Shown piece by piece: positions 43,466-54,541 of a stretch of DNA of 64,000 nucleotides. Positions within the stretch are counted from its first letter, which is position 1; each line of letters begins with the position of its first letter. The translations under genes and the position numbers were made by a program. The notes under the pieces are model-generated. The model was given only the letters and a program-made list of their open reading frames with translations, made no database searches and was not told the origin of the DNA. The DNA comes from Streptomyces griseoviridis (lineage in GTDB: Bacteria; Actinomycetota; Actinomycetes; Streptomycetales; Streptomycetaceae): positions 496,001-560,000 of the forward strand of contig BMSM01000001.1 in NCBI GenBank assembly GCA_014649155.1, written 5' to 3'.

Positions 43466-44173
43466 ATGACCTCTACCGACAGTGCCGCACAGCAGGCCCC
43501 CGCCAAGGACCCCTGGGACCTCCCCGACGTCTCCGGGCTGGTCGTCGGCGTCATCGGCGGGACCGGACCGCAGGGCAAGGGCCTGGCCTACCGGCTCGCC
43601 GCGGCCGGCCAGAAGGTGATCATCGGCTCCCGGGCCGCCGACCGCGCGCGGGCCGTCGCCGACGAGATCGGCCACGGCGTCGAGGGCGCCGACAACGCCG
43701 AGACCGCCCGGCGCAGCGACGTCGTGATCGTCGCCGTGCCCTGGGAGGGCCACGGCGACACCCTGACGTCCCTGCGCGAGGAGCTGTCCGGCAAGCTCGT
43801 CGTGGACTGTGTCAACCCGCTCGGCTTCGACAAGAAGGGCGCCTACGCCCTCAAGCCGGAGGAGGGCAGCGCCGCCGAACAGGCCGCCGCCCTGCTCCCC
43901 GACAGCCGGGTCACCGCCGCCTTCCACCACCTGTCCGCGGTCCTCCTGGGCGACCCGGAGATCGCCGAGATCGACACCGACGTGATGGTGCTGGGCGAGG
44001 TCCGCGCCGACGTGGAGATCGTCCAGGCCCTCGCCGGCCGCATCGCCGGCATGCGCGGCGTCTTCGCGGGACGGCTGCGCAACGCCCACCAGGTCGAGTC
44101 GCTGGTCGCCAACCTGATCTCCGTCAACCGCCGCTACAAGGCACACGCCGGACTCCGCGTCACGGACGTATGA
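43466..44173 (+). CDS. npdG: NADPH-dependent F420 reductase
   Basis: A 235-residue enzyme that passes hydride between NADPH and cofactor F420. The NADP-binding GVIGGTGPQGKGLAYRLA has the GxGxxG-type loop, and IIGSRAADRA after strand 2 supplies the basic residues for the 2'-phosphate. F420 binding uses the C-terminal helical part (GMRGVFAGRLRNAHQVESLV). F420 is widespread in Streptomyces secondary metabolism and redox reactions. A leaderless -10 precedes it. Confidence 0.9.
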   Translation: MTSTDSAAQQAPAKDPWDLPDVSGLVVGVIGGTGPQGKGLAYRLAAAGQKVIIGSRAADRARAVADEIGHGVEGADNAETARRSDVVIVAVPWEGHGDTLTSLREELSGKLVVDCVNPLGFDKKGAYALKPEEGSAAEQAAALLPDSRVTAAFHHLSAVLLGDPEIAEIDTDVMVLGEVRADVEIVQALAGRIAGMRGVFAGRLRNAHQVESLVANLISVNRRYKAHAGLRVTDV

Positions 44174-44237
44174 GGCGATGGGGGACACTGGTGGTCAGCA
44201 GCCAGACCGCCCGTGTCCCCCGACAGGAGCCGACCCC

Positions 44238-44402
44238 ATGCCCCGCCTCGCCCTCTACGCCCTGATCGTCTGCGTGCTCGCCGTGGTGGCGGCCGTCGTC
44301 TCCTTCACCCAGGGCGTCGTCCTGGTCGGCGTCGTCTGGGTGCTGCTGGCGGGCCTGTCCTCCAACATGTGCTGGTACTACCTCAAGCGCCGCCGCGCCT
44401 GA
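44238..44402 (+). CDS. Small two-helix membrane protein
   Basis: A 54-residue protein almost entirely made of two hydrophobic helices (LALYALIVCVLAVVAAVVSF and GVVLVGVVWVLLAGLSS) with a basic KRRR end. GACAGGAG precedes the ATG at 44238. Function unknown. It is convergent with the site-2 protease gene. Confidence 0.7.
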   Translation: MPRLALYALIVCVLAVVAAVVSFTQGVVLVGVVWVLLAGLSSNMCWYYLKRRRA

Positions 44403-44410
44403 CCCGCCGC

Positions 44411-45208
44411 TCAGCCGCCCATCGCGCAGATCTCCGCGGTCTGCCAGAAGCGGTACAGCTCGAAGCCGCAGTACGTGTCGTAGTCGCCGATGCCCAGCCC
44501 GCGCAGGACCGCGTCGATGACGTCGAAGAACGCGCCGTTCAGCGCCGGCACCCACAGCAGCGCGAACACGAACAGCAGCCCGAACGGCGCGAACGGCTCC
44601 ACCTGGCGCCGCACGCCGTACGACAGCCACGGCTCGATCACCCCGTAGCCGTCCAGGCCCGGCACCGGCAGGAAGTTCAGGATCGCCGCCGTGACCTGGA
44701 GCAGGGCCAGGAAGGCCAGCGCCAGCCGGAAGTCGCGCGGCACGCCGTCCAGGGCGTCCAGCCAGAACGGGGCGGTGCACACCACGGCGAACAGCACGTT
44801 GGTCAGTGGTCCCGCCGCCGAGATCAGGCTGTGCCGCCACCGGCCCCGGACCCGCCCGCGCTCGATGAAGACCGCGCCGCCCGGCAGCCCGATCCCGCCC
44901 ATGATCACGAAGACCACCGGCAGGACGATGCTCAGCAGCGCGTGCGTGTACCTCAGCGGGTTGAGCGTCAGATAGCCCTTGGCGCCGACCGAGATGTCCC
45001 CGCCGTGCAGGGCGGTGCGGGCGTGCGCGTACTCGTGCAGGCACAGGGAGACGACCCAGGCGGCCGTCACGAACAGGAACACCGCGAGCCCCGGCTGCTC
45101 GGCGAACCCGGTCCAGGTGGCCCAGCCGGTGACCGCGGCGACGGCGACGATCCCCAGGAAGACGGGCGACACGCGCCGGTCGGCGGGGCGGACGGAGGCG
45201 GTGGTCAT
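44411..45208 (-). CDS. Site-2 protease family (M50) membrane metalloprotease
   Basis: A 265-residue polytopic protein of the Rv0359/SpoIVFB-like group. The zinc motif HExxH is HEYAHA in the third hydrophobic segment, and the third ligand is in NFLPVPGLDGYGVIEP (the NPxPxLDG region). It cuts substrates inside the membrane; substrates in Streptomyces are not defined. No PDZ domain is present. The ATG at 45208 begins a divergent gene pair with the AfsR-like regulator. Confidence 0.87.
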   Translation of the reverse strand: MTTASVRPADRRVSPVFLGIVAVAAVTGWATWTGFAEQPGLAVFLFVTAAWVVSLCLHEYAHARTALHGGDISVGAKGYLTLNPLRYTHALLSIVLPVVFVIMGGIGLPGGAVFIERGRVRGRWRHSLISAAGPLTNVLFAVVCTAPFWLDALDGVPRDFRLALAFLALLQVTAAILNFLPVPGLDGYGVIEPWLSYGVRRQVEPFAPFGLLFVFALLWVPALNGAFFDVIDAVLRGLGIGDYDTYCGFELYRFWQTAEICAMGG

Positions 45209-45345
45209 GACGGCGGGGCTCCTGGAGATCGCGGATCGGCGCAAGGGCCGACCGTACCGGTGCTGCGGGAGGAACGTCACGCCCCCGCCCGGAGGTTCCG
45301 GGGCCGGTGAAACCCGGAGGCGGCGCGACGGCGTCCCCAGGGACA

Positions 45346-48300
45346 ATGGACCCCGTGCGCTACCGCATCCTCGGCACCACCCAGGCAATCCGCCCCGACG
45401 GCAGCCCCGTCCCGGTCGGCGGGGCGCGGCTGCGCGCGCTGCTGACCGTGCTCGCCCTGCGGGCCGGCCGCAGCGTCCCGCCCGGCCTGCTGGTGGAGGA
45501 GGTGTGGAACGGCGACCCGCCCGCCGACGCCCCCGGCGCCCTCCAGGCGCTGGTCGGCCGGCTGCGCCGGGCGCTCGGCGCGGACGCGGTCGCCTCCGCC
45601 GACGGCGGCTACCGGCTCGCCGCCGTCCCGGACGACATCGACCTGCACCGCTTCGAGCGGCTGGCCGGCGAGGGCGCCCGCGCGCTCGCCGACGGCGACC
45701 CCGGCAAGGCGGCCGGCGTCCTCGACGACGCCCTCGGGCTGTGGCGGGACCCGGTCCTGGCCGACCTGCCCGACCGCACCGCCGAGGCGGCCCGCTGGGA
45801 GACCCGGCACCTGGAGGCGCTGCGCGCCCGGCACACCGCCGCCCTCGCCCTCGGCCACGCCGAGCGGGCGCTGCCCTCGCTGACCGCGCTGTGCGACGCC
45901 CACCCGCTGGACGAACCCCTCCAGGCCCTGCGGATGCGCGCGCTGCGGGACGCCGGCCGCACCGCCGAGGCGCTCGCCGCCTACGAGGACGTGCGCCGGC
46001 TGCTCGCGGAGCGGCTCGGCTCCGACCCGGGCCCCGAACTGCGGGCGCTCCACACCGACCTGCTGCGCTCCGGCACCGCGCCGGCCCCGCCGCCGTCCCT
46101 GGACCGGGACCGTCCCGCCGGCCACGCCCGGATCGGCTCCCCGGCCCGCCCCCGGGGCAACCTGCGTGCCCGGCTCACCTCCTTCGTCGGCCGGGACTCC
46201 GACCTCCAGGCCCTCCGCACCGACCTGGCCGGCACCCGGCTGGTCACCCTGCTCGGCCCCGGCGGCTCCGGCAAGACCCGGCTCTCCCTGGAGGCCGCCG
46301 AGGCCGCCGGCGACACCGCCCGGGACGGGGCCTGGCTCGCCGAACTCGCCCCGGTGGACGACCCGGCCGCCGTGCCCGAGGCCGTGCTCACCGCCGTCGG
46401 CGCCCGCGAGACCGTGCTCTACGGCGCCGGCGCCGAGGAGCTGCGGGCCGCCGCCGACCGGCCGGCCACCGCCCTCGAACGGCTCGTGGAGCACTGCGGC
46501 CGGCGCCGGATGCTGCTCGTCCTCGACAACTGCGAGCACCTCGTGGACGCCGCCGCCCGGCTCGCCGAGGAACTCCTCGCGCGCTGCCCCCACGTGACCG
46601 TCCTCGCCACCAGCCGGGAACCGCTGGGCGTGCCGGGGGAACTGCTGCGCCCGGTGGAGCCGCTGCCCGAGCCGTCCGCGCTGCGGCTGCTCGCCGACCG
46701 CGGCGCCGCCGCCCGCCCCGGCTTCCGGGTCGACGCCGACGAGGAGACCGCCGCCGCCTGCGCCGAGATCTGCCGCCGCCTGGACGGCCTGCCGCTCGCC
46801 ATCGAACTGGCCGCCGCCCGGCTGCGGGTGCTCACCCCCCGGCAGATCGCCGACCGGCTCGACGACCGCTTCCGCCTGCTCACCTCCGGCAGCCGCACCC
46901 TGCTGCCCCGGCAGCAGACCCTGCGCGCGGTCGTCGACTGGTCCTGGGAGCTGCTGGACGAGGAGGAACGCCAGGTCCTGGGCCGGCTCTCGGTCTTCGC
47001 GGGCGGCTGCGACCTGGCCGCCGCCGAGGCCGTCTGCGGCCCCGCCGCCCTGGACGCCCTCGGCTCGCTCGTCGACAAGTCCCTCGTCGTCGCCGCCCCC
47101 GCGGACGGCGGCGAGATGCGCTACCGCCTGCTGGAGACCGTCGCCGAGTACGCGCGCGAACGACTCGACGAGTCCGGCGGACGGGCCGCCGCCGCCCGCG
47201 CCCACCTGACGTACTACCGCGAACTCGCCCGCACCACCGACCCGCTGCTGCGCGGCGCCGGCCAGCTCGCGGCCGTCGCCCGCCTGGAGCGGGAGTACGA
47301 GAACATCCGCACCGCCCTGCGGTACGCGGTCGCCGAGCGCGACGAGCAGGAGGCGACGTGCCTGGTGCTCTCGCTGGCCTGGTACTGGCAACTGCGCGAC
47401 CAGCGGATCGAGGCCCGCACCTGGACCAGCGAGGTCAAGGCGCTGGGCCCGGACCCGTTCACCGAGCCGGTCCGGCCCGCCGCGCCGGTGTGGGAGCCGT
47501 GCATCAGCGAGCCGCCCCCGATGACCGGCGAGGTCCTCGCCGAGGCCCGGCGCGGGGTGCACCTCGCCCACCTCGCCTGCATGGACACCGAACTGGACGC
47601 CTGGCAGACCCCCGAGGCACAGGAGAAGCTGCGGATCGTCGCGCGCACCTACGAGCCCGGCCTGCCGCAGACCTGCCGCGTCCCCGGCATGGTCTGGGTC
47701 TTCGCGGTCATCCTCACCGGTGAGGTGGAGCGGATGCGTTCGATCATGGACGCCAGTGTCGACACCTGCCGCCGGCACCCGGGCTTCGAGTGGGAGCTGG
47801 CCTCGGCGCTCCAGATGCGCGCCAACCTGCTGGCCAACCGGGTCGCCTGGGCCGGTGACGCCGGCCGCGACGCCGACGAGGCCCTGGAGATCTACCGGCG
47901 CCTCGGTGACATCTGGGGTATCGCCGAGGCCCTCTCCGCCCGCGCCGAGGCCCGCGAACGCGCGGGTGACTTCACGGGCGCCGCGGCCGACTACCGGGCC
48001 GCCGCGGAGCAGGCCGAACGCGTCGACGCCCACGCGCAGATGGACGTCCTCGACGCACGGCTGGGCAGCGTGCTGCTGGAGGCGGGCGAGACCGAGGAGG
48101 GCGAGCGGGTGCTGCGCGCGGTCATCGGGCGCACGGTGGACACGGTGCACAACGCGGCGATGCCCGCCGCCCGGCTGGCCCTCGCCGGCTGGTACGGCAT
48201 GACCGGCCGGACCGGTGAGGCACGGGAGCACCTGCGGCTGCTGCGCGAGGAGTTCGAGATCGCGCACTTCGTCGTCTTCGACGCGCTCATCATGGGCGTG

Positions 48301-48666
48301 GAGTCCTGGATCGACGCCCTGGAGGGCAAGTACGCCGACGCCCTGGCCAAGGTCCGGCAGGCGCTGGAGCGGGCCGAGTCGCCGATGTCCGAGGCCATCG
48401 CCCCGCACATGCGCTCCGCCTACCTGGCCATCGCCGCGCTGTCGCTGGCCCTCGACGACGGCGGGCGCCGGGCCGTGGACGCCGCCCGGTGCCTCGGCGC
48501 CGCCGACGCGCTGCTCCCGCCCGGCCATGTCCTGACCGGCATGGAGCGGGCCTCCTGGGACCTGTCCGTGGAACGGACCCGCGCCGCGCTCGGCGAGGAG
48601 GCGTACGAGGCGGCGTACGCCGAGGGGCGCGGCCTCTCCGTGGAAGAGGCCGTCGCCCTCGTCTGA
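45346..48666 (+). CDS. AfsR/SARP-type regulator with BTAD, NB-ARC-like ATPase and TPR domains
   Basis: A 1,106-residue pathway-type regulator. Residues 1-95 form the winged-helix DNA-binding domain (ALLTVLALRAGRSVPPGLLVEEVW), 100-250 the BTAD, and about 290-600 an ATPase with GPGGSGKT and LLVLDNCEHLVDAA as Walker motifs. The rest is helical, with TPR-like repeats. AfsR-like proteins control antibiotic or export genes after ATP binding. The ABC exporter genes lie immediately downstream but converge on it. Start at 45346 gives nine residues before the conserved strand. Confidence 0.9.
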   Translation: MDPVRYRILGTTQAIRPDGSPVPVGGARLRALLTVLALRAGRSVPPGLLVEEVWNGDPPADAPGALQALVGRLRRALGADAVASADGGYRLAAVPDDIDLHRFERLAGEGARALADGDPGKAAGVLDDALGLWRDPVLADLPDRTAEAARWETRHLEALRARHTAALALGHAERALPSLTALCDAHPLDEPLQALRMRALRDAGRTAEALAAYEDVRRLLAERLGSDPGPELRALHTDLLRSGTAPAPPPSLDRDRPAGHARIGSPARPRGNLRARLTSFVGRDSDLQALRTDLAGTRLVTLLGPGGSGKTRLSLEAAEAAGDTARDGAWLAELAPVDDPAAVPEAVLTAVGARETVLYGAGAEELRAAADRPATALERLVEHCGRRRMLLVLDNCEHLVDAAARLAEELLARCPHVTVLATSREPLGVPGELLRPVEPLPEPSALRLLADRGAAARPGFRVDADEETAAACAEICRRLDGLPLAIELAAARLRVLTPRQIADRLDDRFRLLTSGSRTLLPRQQTLRAVVDWSWELLDEEERQVLGRLSVFAGGCDLAAAEAVCGPAALDALGSLVDKSLVVAAPADGGEMRYRLLETVAEYARERLDESGGRAAAARAHLTYYRELARTTDPLLRGAGQLAAVARLEREYENIRTALRYAVAERDEQEATCLVLSLAWYWQLRDQRIEARTWTSEVKALGPDPFTEPVRPAAPVWEPCISEPPPMTGEVLAEARRGVHLAHLACMDTELDAWQTPEAQEKLRIVARTYEPGLPQTCRVPGMVWVFAVILTGEVERMRSIMDASVDTCRRHPGFEWELASALQMRANLLANRVAWAGDAGRDADEALEIYRRLGDIWGIAEALSARAEARERAGDFTGAAADYRAAAEQAERVDAHAQMDVLDARLGSVLLEAGETEEGERVLRAVIGRTVDTVHNAAMPAARLALAGWYGMTGRTGEAREHLRLLREEFEIAHFVVFDALIMGVESWIDALEGKYADALAKVRQALERAESPMSEAIAPHMRSAYLAIAALSLALDDGGRRAVDAARCLGAADALLPPGHVLTGMERASWDLSVERTRAALGEEAYEAAYAEGRGLSVEEAVALV

Positions 48667-48676
48667 CGGACGCCGC

Positions 48677-49479
48677 TCAGCTCTTCGTACGGAACTTGTG
48701 GATCGCCACCGGCGCCATCACCGCGGTGATCGCCACCGACCAGCCGAGCGTGATCCACAGGTCGTGCGCGACCGGGCCGCCCACCATCAGGCCGCGCGCC
48801 GCGTCGGCGAGCGTGGAGAGCGGGTTGTAGTCGGTGAACGCCTGGAGCCAGCCCGGCATGGACTGGGTCGGCGCGAAGATGGACGAGCCGAACTGGAGCG
48901 GGAACAGCACCAGGAAGCCCATCGCCTGCACCGACTGCGCGTTCTTCAGCACCACACCCAGGGTGAGGAAGACCCACATGATGGAGGAGGCGAAGGCCGC
49001 GGAGAGGCCCACGGCCGCCAGCAGCCCGCCCCAGCGCTCGATGTCGAAGCCCACCAGCACGGCGACGATCATCAGCACGGTGGTGGCGAACAGCATCCGC
49101 GCCAGCTCCACCGTGATCTTCGCGAACAGCACCGAGCCGCGCCCGATCGGCAGCGACCGGAACCGGTCCATCACACCGGAGTTGAAGTCCTGGCTGAACC
49201 CGGTGCCGACGCCCTGGGAGAGCGTCATGCTCATCATCGCGATCATGCCGGGGATCACGTACTGCACATAGCCGTCCTGCCCGCCGCCCAATGCCTGCCC
49301 GATCGAGCCGCCGAAGACGTACACGAACAGCAGGGTGAAGACGACCGGCATCAGCACGGCGTCGAACATCGACTCCGGGTCCTGCCTGATCCACAGCAGG
49401 TTCCGGCGGATCAGGGCACCGGTGTGGCGCAGGTGCGCGCGGGGGGAGATACGGGCGTCGGGAGTGACGGTGGCGGCGC

Positions 49480-49483
<4 letters not shown>
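48677..49483 (-). CDS. ABC-2 type permease (DrrB-like)
   Basis: A 268-residue membrane protein with six helices. It has the N-terminal RRNLLWIRQDPESMFDAVLMPVVFTLLFVYVFGG segment typical of DrrB and a C-terminal QSMPGWLQAFTDYNPLSTLADAARGL, the ABC2 signature. With the ATPase encoded just upstream it would export daunorubicin-type or other hydrophobic compounds. Its ATG overlaps the ATPase stop as ATGA. It is convergent with the AfsR-like gene. Confidence 0.9.
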
Positions 49484-50508
<1,025 letters not shown>

Positions 50509-50577
50509 GACGACGACACTGCCAGCCCCCGCCGACAGAGCGCCGACAGACCGCCGACACCCCCGGCCGGTACAGCG

Positions 50578-50611
50578 GGGCCCCGCCGACGGGGGAAGAT
50601 CGGCGGGGCCC
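50578..50611. terminator. Strong hairpin after panB
   Basis: Arms GGGCCCCGCCGA (50578-50589) and TCGGCGGGGCCC (50600-50611) pair perfectly over 12 bp with a 10-base loop. It lies 27 bp beyond the panB stop and 70 bp before the ABC transporter gene start, both on the - strand. It has no U-tract. Confidence 0.75.
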
Positions 50612-50637
50612 GGCGTCGTACCGCGGTGGCTCGGTGG

Positions 50638-51516
50638 TCAGTGGACGGAGTGCTCCTCCTGCGGGAACGTTCCGCCCACCACATCCTCGGCGAACGCCTT
50701 CGCCGCGTCGCCCATGACGGCGCGCAGGTCGGCGTACTTCTTCACGAACTTCGGCACCCGCCCGCCGGTCAGTCCGAGCATGTCGGTCCACACCAGCACC
50801 TGCGCGTCCGTCTCCGGGCCCGCGCCGATGCCGACGGTCGGGATGTGCAGTGTCCGGGTCACCTCGGCGGCCAGCTCGGCCGGCACCAGCTCCAGGACGA
50901 CCGCGAAGGCGCCCGCGTCCTGCACGGCCTTGGCGTCGCGCAGCAGCTGCTGGGCGGCCTCCTCGCCGCGGCCCTGCACCCGGTAGCCCATCGCGTTCAC
51001 GGACTGCGGGGTGAGGCCGATGTGCGCCATCACCGGGATGCCGGACTCGACGAGCAGCCGGATCTGCTCGTGCGAGCGCTCACCGCCCTCCAGCTTCACG
51101 GCCCCGGCGCCCGCCTCCTTCACCAGCCGGGTCGCCGAGCGCAGCGCCTGCACCGGGCCCTCCTGGTACGAGCCGAACGGCAGGTCGGCGACGATCAGCG
51201 CGCGGCTGGTGCCGCGGACCACCGCGGCCGACAGCATGGTCATCTCGTCCAGGGTGACGGGGACGGTGGTGTCGTACCCCAGGTGGCAGTTGCCCGCCGA
51301 GTCGCCGACCAGCATGACCGGGATGCCGGCCTCGTCGAAGACGGACGCCGTCATCGCGTCGTAGGCGGTGAGCATGGGCCACTTCTCGCCGCGCTCCTTG
51401 GCCAGGGCGATGTCCCGGACGGTGACGCGGCGGGTGCTCTTTCCTCCGTACAGCGCCTTGCCGCTGCCGTCGGAGGGTGTGCTCGGTGCGTTCTGGGCAG
51501 CGGAGAGCTGCGTCAT
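50638..51516 (-). CDS. panB: 3-methyl-2-oxobutanoate hydroxymethyltransferase
   Basis: A 292-residue enzyme of pantothenate synthesis that adds a hydroxymethyl group from 5,10-methylene-THF to ketoisovalerate. Family motifs are the [17 protein letters not shown] start, the metal-binding [15 protein letters not shown], and the [23 protein letters not shown] segment. An extra N-terminal 20 residues precede the fold. The ATG at 51516 follows GAAGGAG. Confidence 0.95.
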   Translation of the reverse strand: MTQLSAAQNAPSTPSDGSGKALYGGKSTRRVTVRDIALAKERGEKWPMLTAYDAMTASVFDEAGIPVMLVGDSAGNCHLGYDTTVPVTLDEMTMLSAAVVRGTSRALIVADLPFGSYQEGPVQALRSATRLVKEAGAGAVKLEGGERSHEQIRLLVESGIPVMAHIGLTPQSVNAMGYRVQGRGEEAAQQLLRDAKAVQDAGAFAVVLELVPAELAAEVTRTLHIPTVGIGAGPETDAQVLVWTDMLGLTGGRVPKFVKKYADLRAVMGDAAKAFAEDVVGGTFPQEEHSVH

Positions 51517-51785
51517 GACAACGGCTCCTTCATGTCATCTCGAGGCGCCCTCACGGCGTCCCCGGACCACCTCCCATGGTGGCACCTCGTGCCGGGGCGC
51601 GGCTAGGGCCTGTCGGATGGATCACGGACGGGACGGACCGGGCGTCCGGCCGCAACCGCGCGCCCCCGCGCGCACGTCCTCGTGCCCGTACGGCCCTCCC
51701 GGGAGGGCGGGAAGGGCATGGTTCATCCCCTAGGGTTGTCGCACGGGGTGACCGTGTGCACAGCAGGCAGTGAGGCGACGACGGT

Positions 51786-52835
51786 ATGGCGCAGCAGGCA
51801 TTGGCGGAGACGGACGACGGCGGGGCGGAGACCGGACGCCGCGAGACCCGGCTGCGGCGCCTGCTGGACCGGGCGGCGCGCGGCCGTCGCGGCGACCGCC
51901 GGATCTGGCGCCGGGGCGTCGTCACCGCCGTGGTGGCCGTCCTGCTGGCGGGCGTGCTGGCCGGACACGCGCACATCCCCAACGCGGTCGGCAACCTGGG
52001 CAGCCTCACCGAGACGTTCCTGCCGTGGTCCGGCCTGCTCATCCCGGTCCTGCTGCTGATCGCCCTGGTCCGCCGGTCGGCGACGGCCCTGCTCGCGCTG
52101 GTGCTGCCGGTCACCGTCTGGTCCGGCCTCTTCGGCGGCCTGCTCACCACCAAGTCGGGCGGCGGCGGCGACCTCACGGTGGCCACCCACAACGTCAACG
52201 CCGACAACGCCGACCCGGCCGGCACCGCCCGTGCCGTCGCCGCGTCCGGCGCGGACGTGGTGGCGCTGGAGGAGCTGAAGGCGTCGGCCGTCCCGACCTA
52301 CGAGAAGGCGCTGGACCGGGTGTACGGGCACCACGCGGTGGTCGGCACCGTCGGGCTGTGGAGCAGGTACCCGATGAGCGACGTGCGGGCCGTCGACATC
52401 CGGCTGGGCTGGAAGCGGGCGATGCGCGCCACCGTCGCCACCCCGGAAGGGCGGGTCGCGTTCTACGTCGCCCACCTGCCCTCGGTCCGGGTGAAGCTGG
52501 AGGCCGGGTTCACCGCGCGCCAGCGCGACCGCAGCGCCGACGCGCTGGGAGAGGCCATAAAGGGGGAGGCGCTCGACCGGGTCGTCCTGCTCGGCGACCT
52601 GAACGGCACGCTGAACGACCGCGCGCTCAACGCGGTCAGCTCGCAGCTGCGCTCCACGCAGGGCGCGGCCGGCGACGGGTTCGGGTTCAGCTGGCCGGCG
52701 TCGTTCCCGATGGCGCGGATCGACCAGATCCTGGTGCGGGGCGTCGAGCCGGAGGGCAGCTGGACCCTTCCGGCGACGGGCAGCGACCACCTGCCGGTGG
52801 CGGCGCGTGTGAAGGTCGACACATCGGCGTCCTGA
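51786..52835 (+). CDS. Membrane-anchored endonuclease/exonuclease/phosphatase family protein
   Basis: A 349-residue protein. Residues 45-120 hold three hydrophobic helices, then the catalytic EEP domain begins at VATHNVNADN and faces outside. Metal and catalytic residues are seen in LEELK (Glu), the VAHLPS His, LGDLNGTLND (Asp/Asn) and a C-terminal GSDHLPV. Substrates of such membrane EEP proteins are unknown, possibly phosphodiesters or sphingomyelin-like lipids. It is divergent from panB. Confidence 0.88.
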   Translation: MAQQALAETDDGGAETGRRETRLRRLLDRAARGRRGDRRIWRRGVVTAVVAVLLAGVLAGHAHIPNAVGNLGSLTETFLPWSGLLIPVLLLIALVRRSATALLALVLPVTVWSGLFGGLLTTKSGGGGDLTVATHNVNADNADPAGTARAVAASGADVVALEELKASAVPTYEKALDRVYGHHAVVGTVGLWSRYPMSDVRAVDIRLGWKRAMRATVATPEGRVAFYVAHLPSVRVKLEAGFTARQRDRSADALGEAIKGEALDRVVLLGDLNGTLNDRALNAVSSQLRSTQGAAGDGFGFSWPASFPMARIDQILVRGVEPEGSWTLPATGSDHLPVAARVKVDTSAS

Positions 52836-52912
52836 AGGTCCAGCTCATCCCCTTGCGGACCATCCGCCGCAACCCGCGCGTCACCTCGCGGAATACTCGC
52901 CCTGAGAGACTT

Positions 52913-52929
52913 TGTTCCGTACGGGAACA
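52913..52929. promoter_or_regulatory. Operator-like palindrome upstream of the MFS exporter
   Basis: TGTTCCGTACGGGAACA has perfect TGTTCC/GGAACA arms with a 5-bp centre. It lies 52 bp before the ATG at 52981, where a TetR/MarR-type repressor would act. No regulator gene is adjacent. Confidence 0.5.
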
Positions 52930-52980
52930 TACAACGTCCCCCTCCCGTACGTGATCCGCTCCCGAAAGGCGAAGACCTTC

Positions 52981-54192
52981 ATGCCCCTGGCCCTGCTCGC
53001 CCTCGCCGTGGGCGCCTTCGGCATCGGCACGACCGAATTCGTGATGATGGGCCTGCTGCCCGACGTCGCGGACGACCTGGGCATCAGCATCCCCGCCGCC
53101 GGTCACCTGGTCTCGGCCTACGCCCTCGGCGTCGTCGTCGGCGCCCCGCTGCTCGCCGCGCTGACCGCCCGGATGTCCCGCCGTACCGTCCTGGTCGGTC
53201 TGATGGCCCTGTTCGTCGTCGGCAACGCCCTGTCGGCCGTCGCCCCCGGCGAGACGTCCCTGCTCGCCGCCCGCTTCCTCAGCGGCCTGCCGCACGGCGC
53301 CTTCTTCGGCGTCGGCGCGGTGGTCGCCACCGGCCTGGTCGCGCCGGAACGCAAGGCCCGCTCCGTCTCCCTGATGTTCCTCGGCCTGACCGTCGCCAAC
53401 ATCGTCGGCGTCCCCGCCGCCACCGCCATGGGCCAGCACCTGGGCTGGCGGGCGACCTTCCTCGGCGTCAGCGCGATCGGCGTGGCGGCGATGGCGGCGC
53501 TGCTGCTGCTCATCCCGCGCGAGAGCGCCGCCGCCCCGTCCGCGGGCGGCCTGCGCGGCGAACTGCGCGCCCTGCGCTCCGTCCCCGTCTGGCTGGCCCT
53601 CGGCACGACGGTCGCCGGGTTCGGCGCGCTGTTCTCCGCCTACAGCTACATCACGCCGATGCTCACCGACGCCGCCGGGTACGCCGACACCAGCGTCACG
53701 CTGCTGCTGGCGCTGTTCGGCGTCGGCGCGACCGCCGGCAACCTGCTGGGCGGACGCCTCGCCGACCACTCCCTGCGCGGCACCCTCTTCGGCGGCCTGG
53801 TCTCCCTCGTCGTCATCCTGGCCCTGTTCCCGCTGCTGCTGACCACCCAGGTCACGGCAGCGCTGGCGGTGATCCTTCTCGGCGCGGCGGCCTTCGTCAC
53901 CGGCTCCCCGCTCCAGCTGATGGTCATGGAGAAGGCGTCGGCGGCCCCGTCCCTGGCCTCCTCCGCCAACCAGGCCGCCTTCAACCTCGCCAACGCCGGC
54001 GGCGCCTGGATCGGCGGCCTCGCCCTGGCGGCGGGCCTGGGCGTCACCTCCCCGGCCCTGGCCGGCGCCGCGCTGGCCGTCCTCGGCCTGCTGGTCGCCG
54101 CGGCGGCCTGGGCGGTGGACCGCAGGACGGTCACCCCGGGCCGGGTGGTCGCGGGGCACCTGCCGGAGCGGGCGGAGGCGGTACGCCACTGA
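52981..54192 (+). CDS. MFS exporter (AraJ/CmlR-like drug or sugar efflux)
   Basis: A 403-residue 12-helix transporter of the AraJ/PbuE/chloramphenicol-resistance subgroup. It begins PLALLALAVGAFGIGTTEFVMMGLLPDVA, the signature of that group, with the loop motif ARMSRRTVL and SGLPHGAFFGVGAV. It probably exports a drug or metabolite by proton antiport. The ATG at 52981 is chosen because the helix starts there; a GTG at 52951 would add ten residues. An operator-like palindrome is upstream. Confidence 0.88.
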   Translation: MPLALLALAVGAFGIGTTEFVMMGLLPDVADDLGISIPAAGHLVSAYALGVVVGAPLLAALTARMSRRTVLVGLMALFVVGNALSAVAPGETSLLAARFLSGLPHGAFFGVGAVVATGLVAPERKARSVSLMFLGLTVANIVGVPAATAMGQHLGWRATFLGVSAIGVAAMAALLLLIPRESAAAPSAGGLRGELRALRSVPVWLALGTTVAGFGALFSAYSYITPMLTDAAGYADTSVTLLLALFGVGATAGNLLGGRLADHSLRGTLFGGLVSLVVILALFPLLLTTQVTAALAVILLGAAAFVTGSPLQLMVMEKASAAPSLASSANQAAFNLANAGGAWIGGLALAAGLGVTSPALAGAALAVLGLLVAAAAWAVDRRTVTPGRVVAGHLPERAEAVRH

Positions 54193-54541
54193 GGGCTCCC
54201 GCCGGTCACGGCGCCGGTCACGCCGCCGGGCGCGGCGCCGGGTCACGTCGCCGGTCCTGCCGCCCGGCCGGCCTCCCGCTGGGCGAGGGCCTCGTCCAGG
54301 TGAGGGTCCCCGCCGGTCACGGCGCCCAGCCGGTCTCCTGCGCGGCGAGGAGTTCCTCCAGGAACCCGGAACAGCGCCTCGACCGGCACGGGCGTCGTCC
54401 TCGGGCGGCAGCCGGTGGATGTCCTTCCGCCCGTGCGGGAGGGCGGGGTGCGGCGCGACGCGGCAGTCCGGTGGCGTCCGCGACGCTGGGACCGGACGGC
54501 GCGTCCGCTCAGCATCCTGGGGAACGGGAGCCCGACCGCCG
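54193..54541. other. Non-coding stretch with a possible frameshifted gene tail
   Basis: No intact gene in 349 bp. On the - strand between about 54380 and 54290 two adjacent frames carry GFLEELLAAQETGWAP-stop and GDPHLDEALAQREAGRAAGPAT-stop, as if the tail of a gene had been frameshifted. No domain is recognised. Confidence 0.3.
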
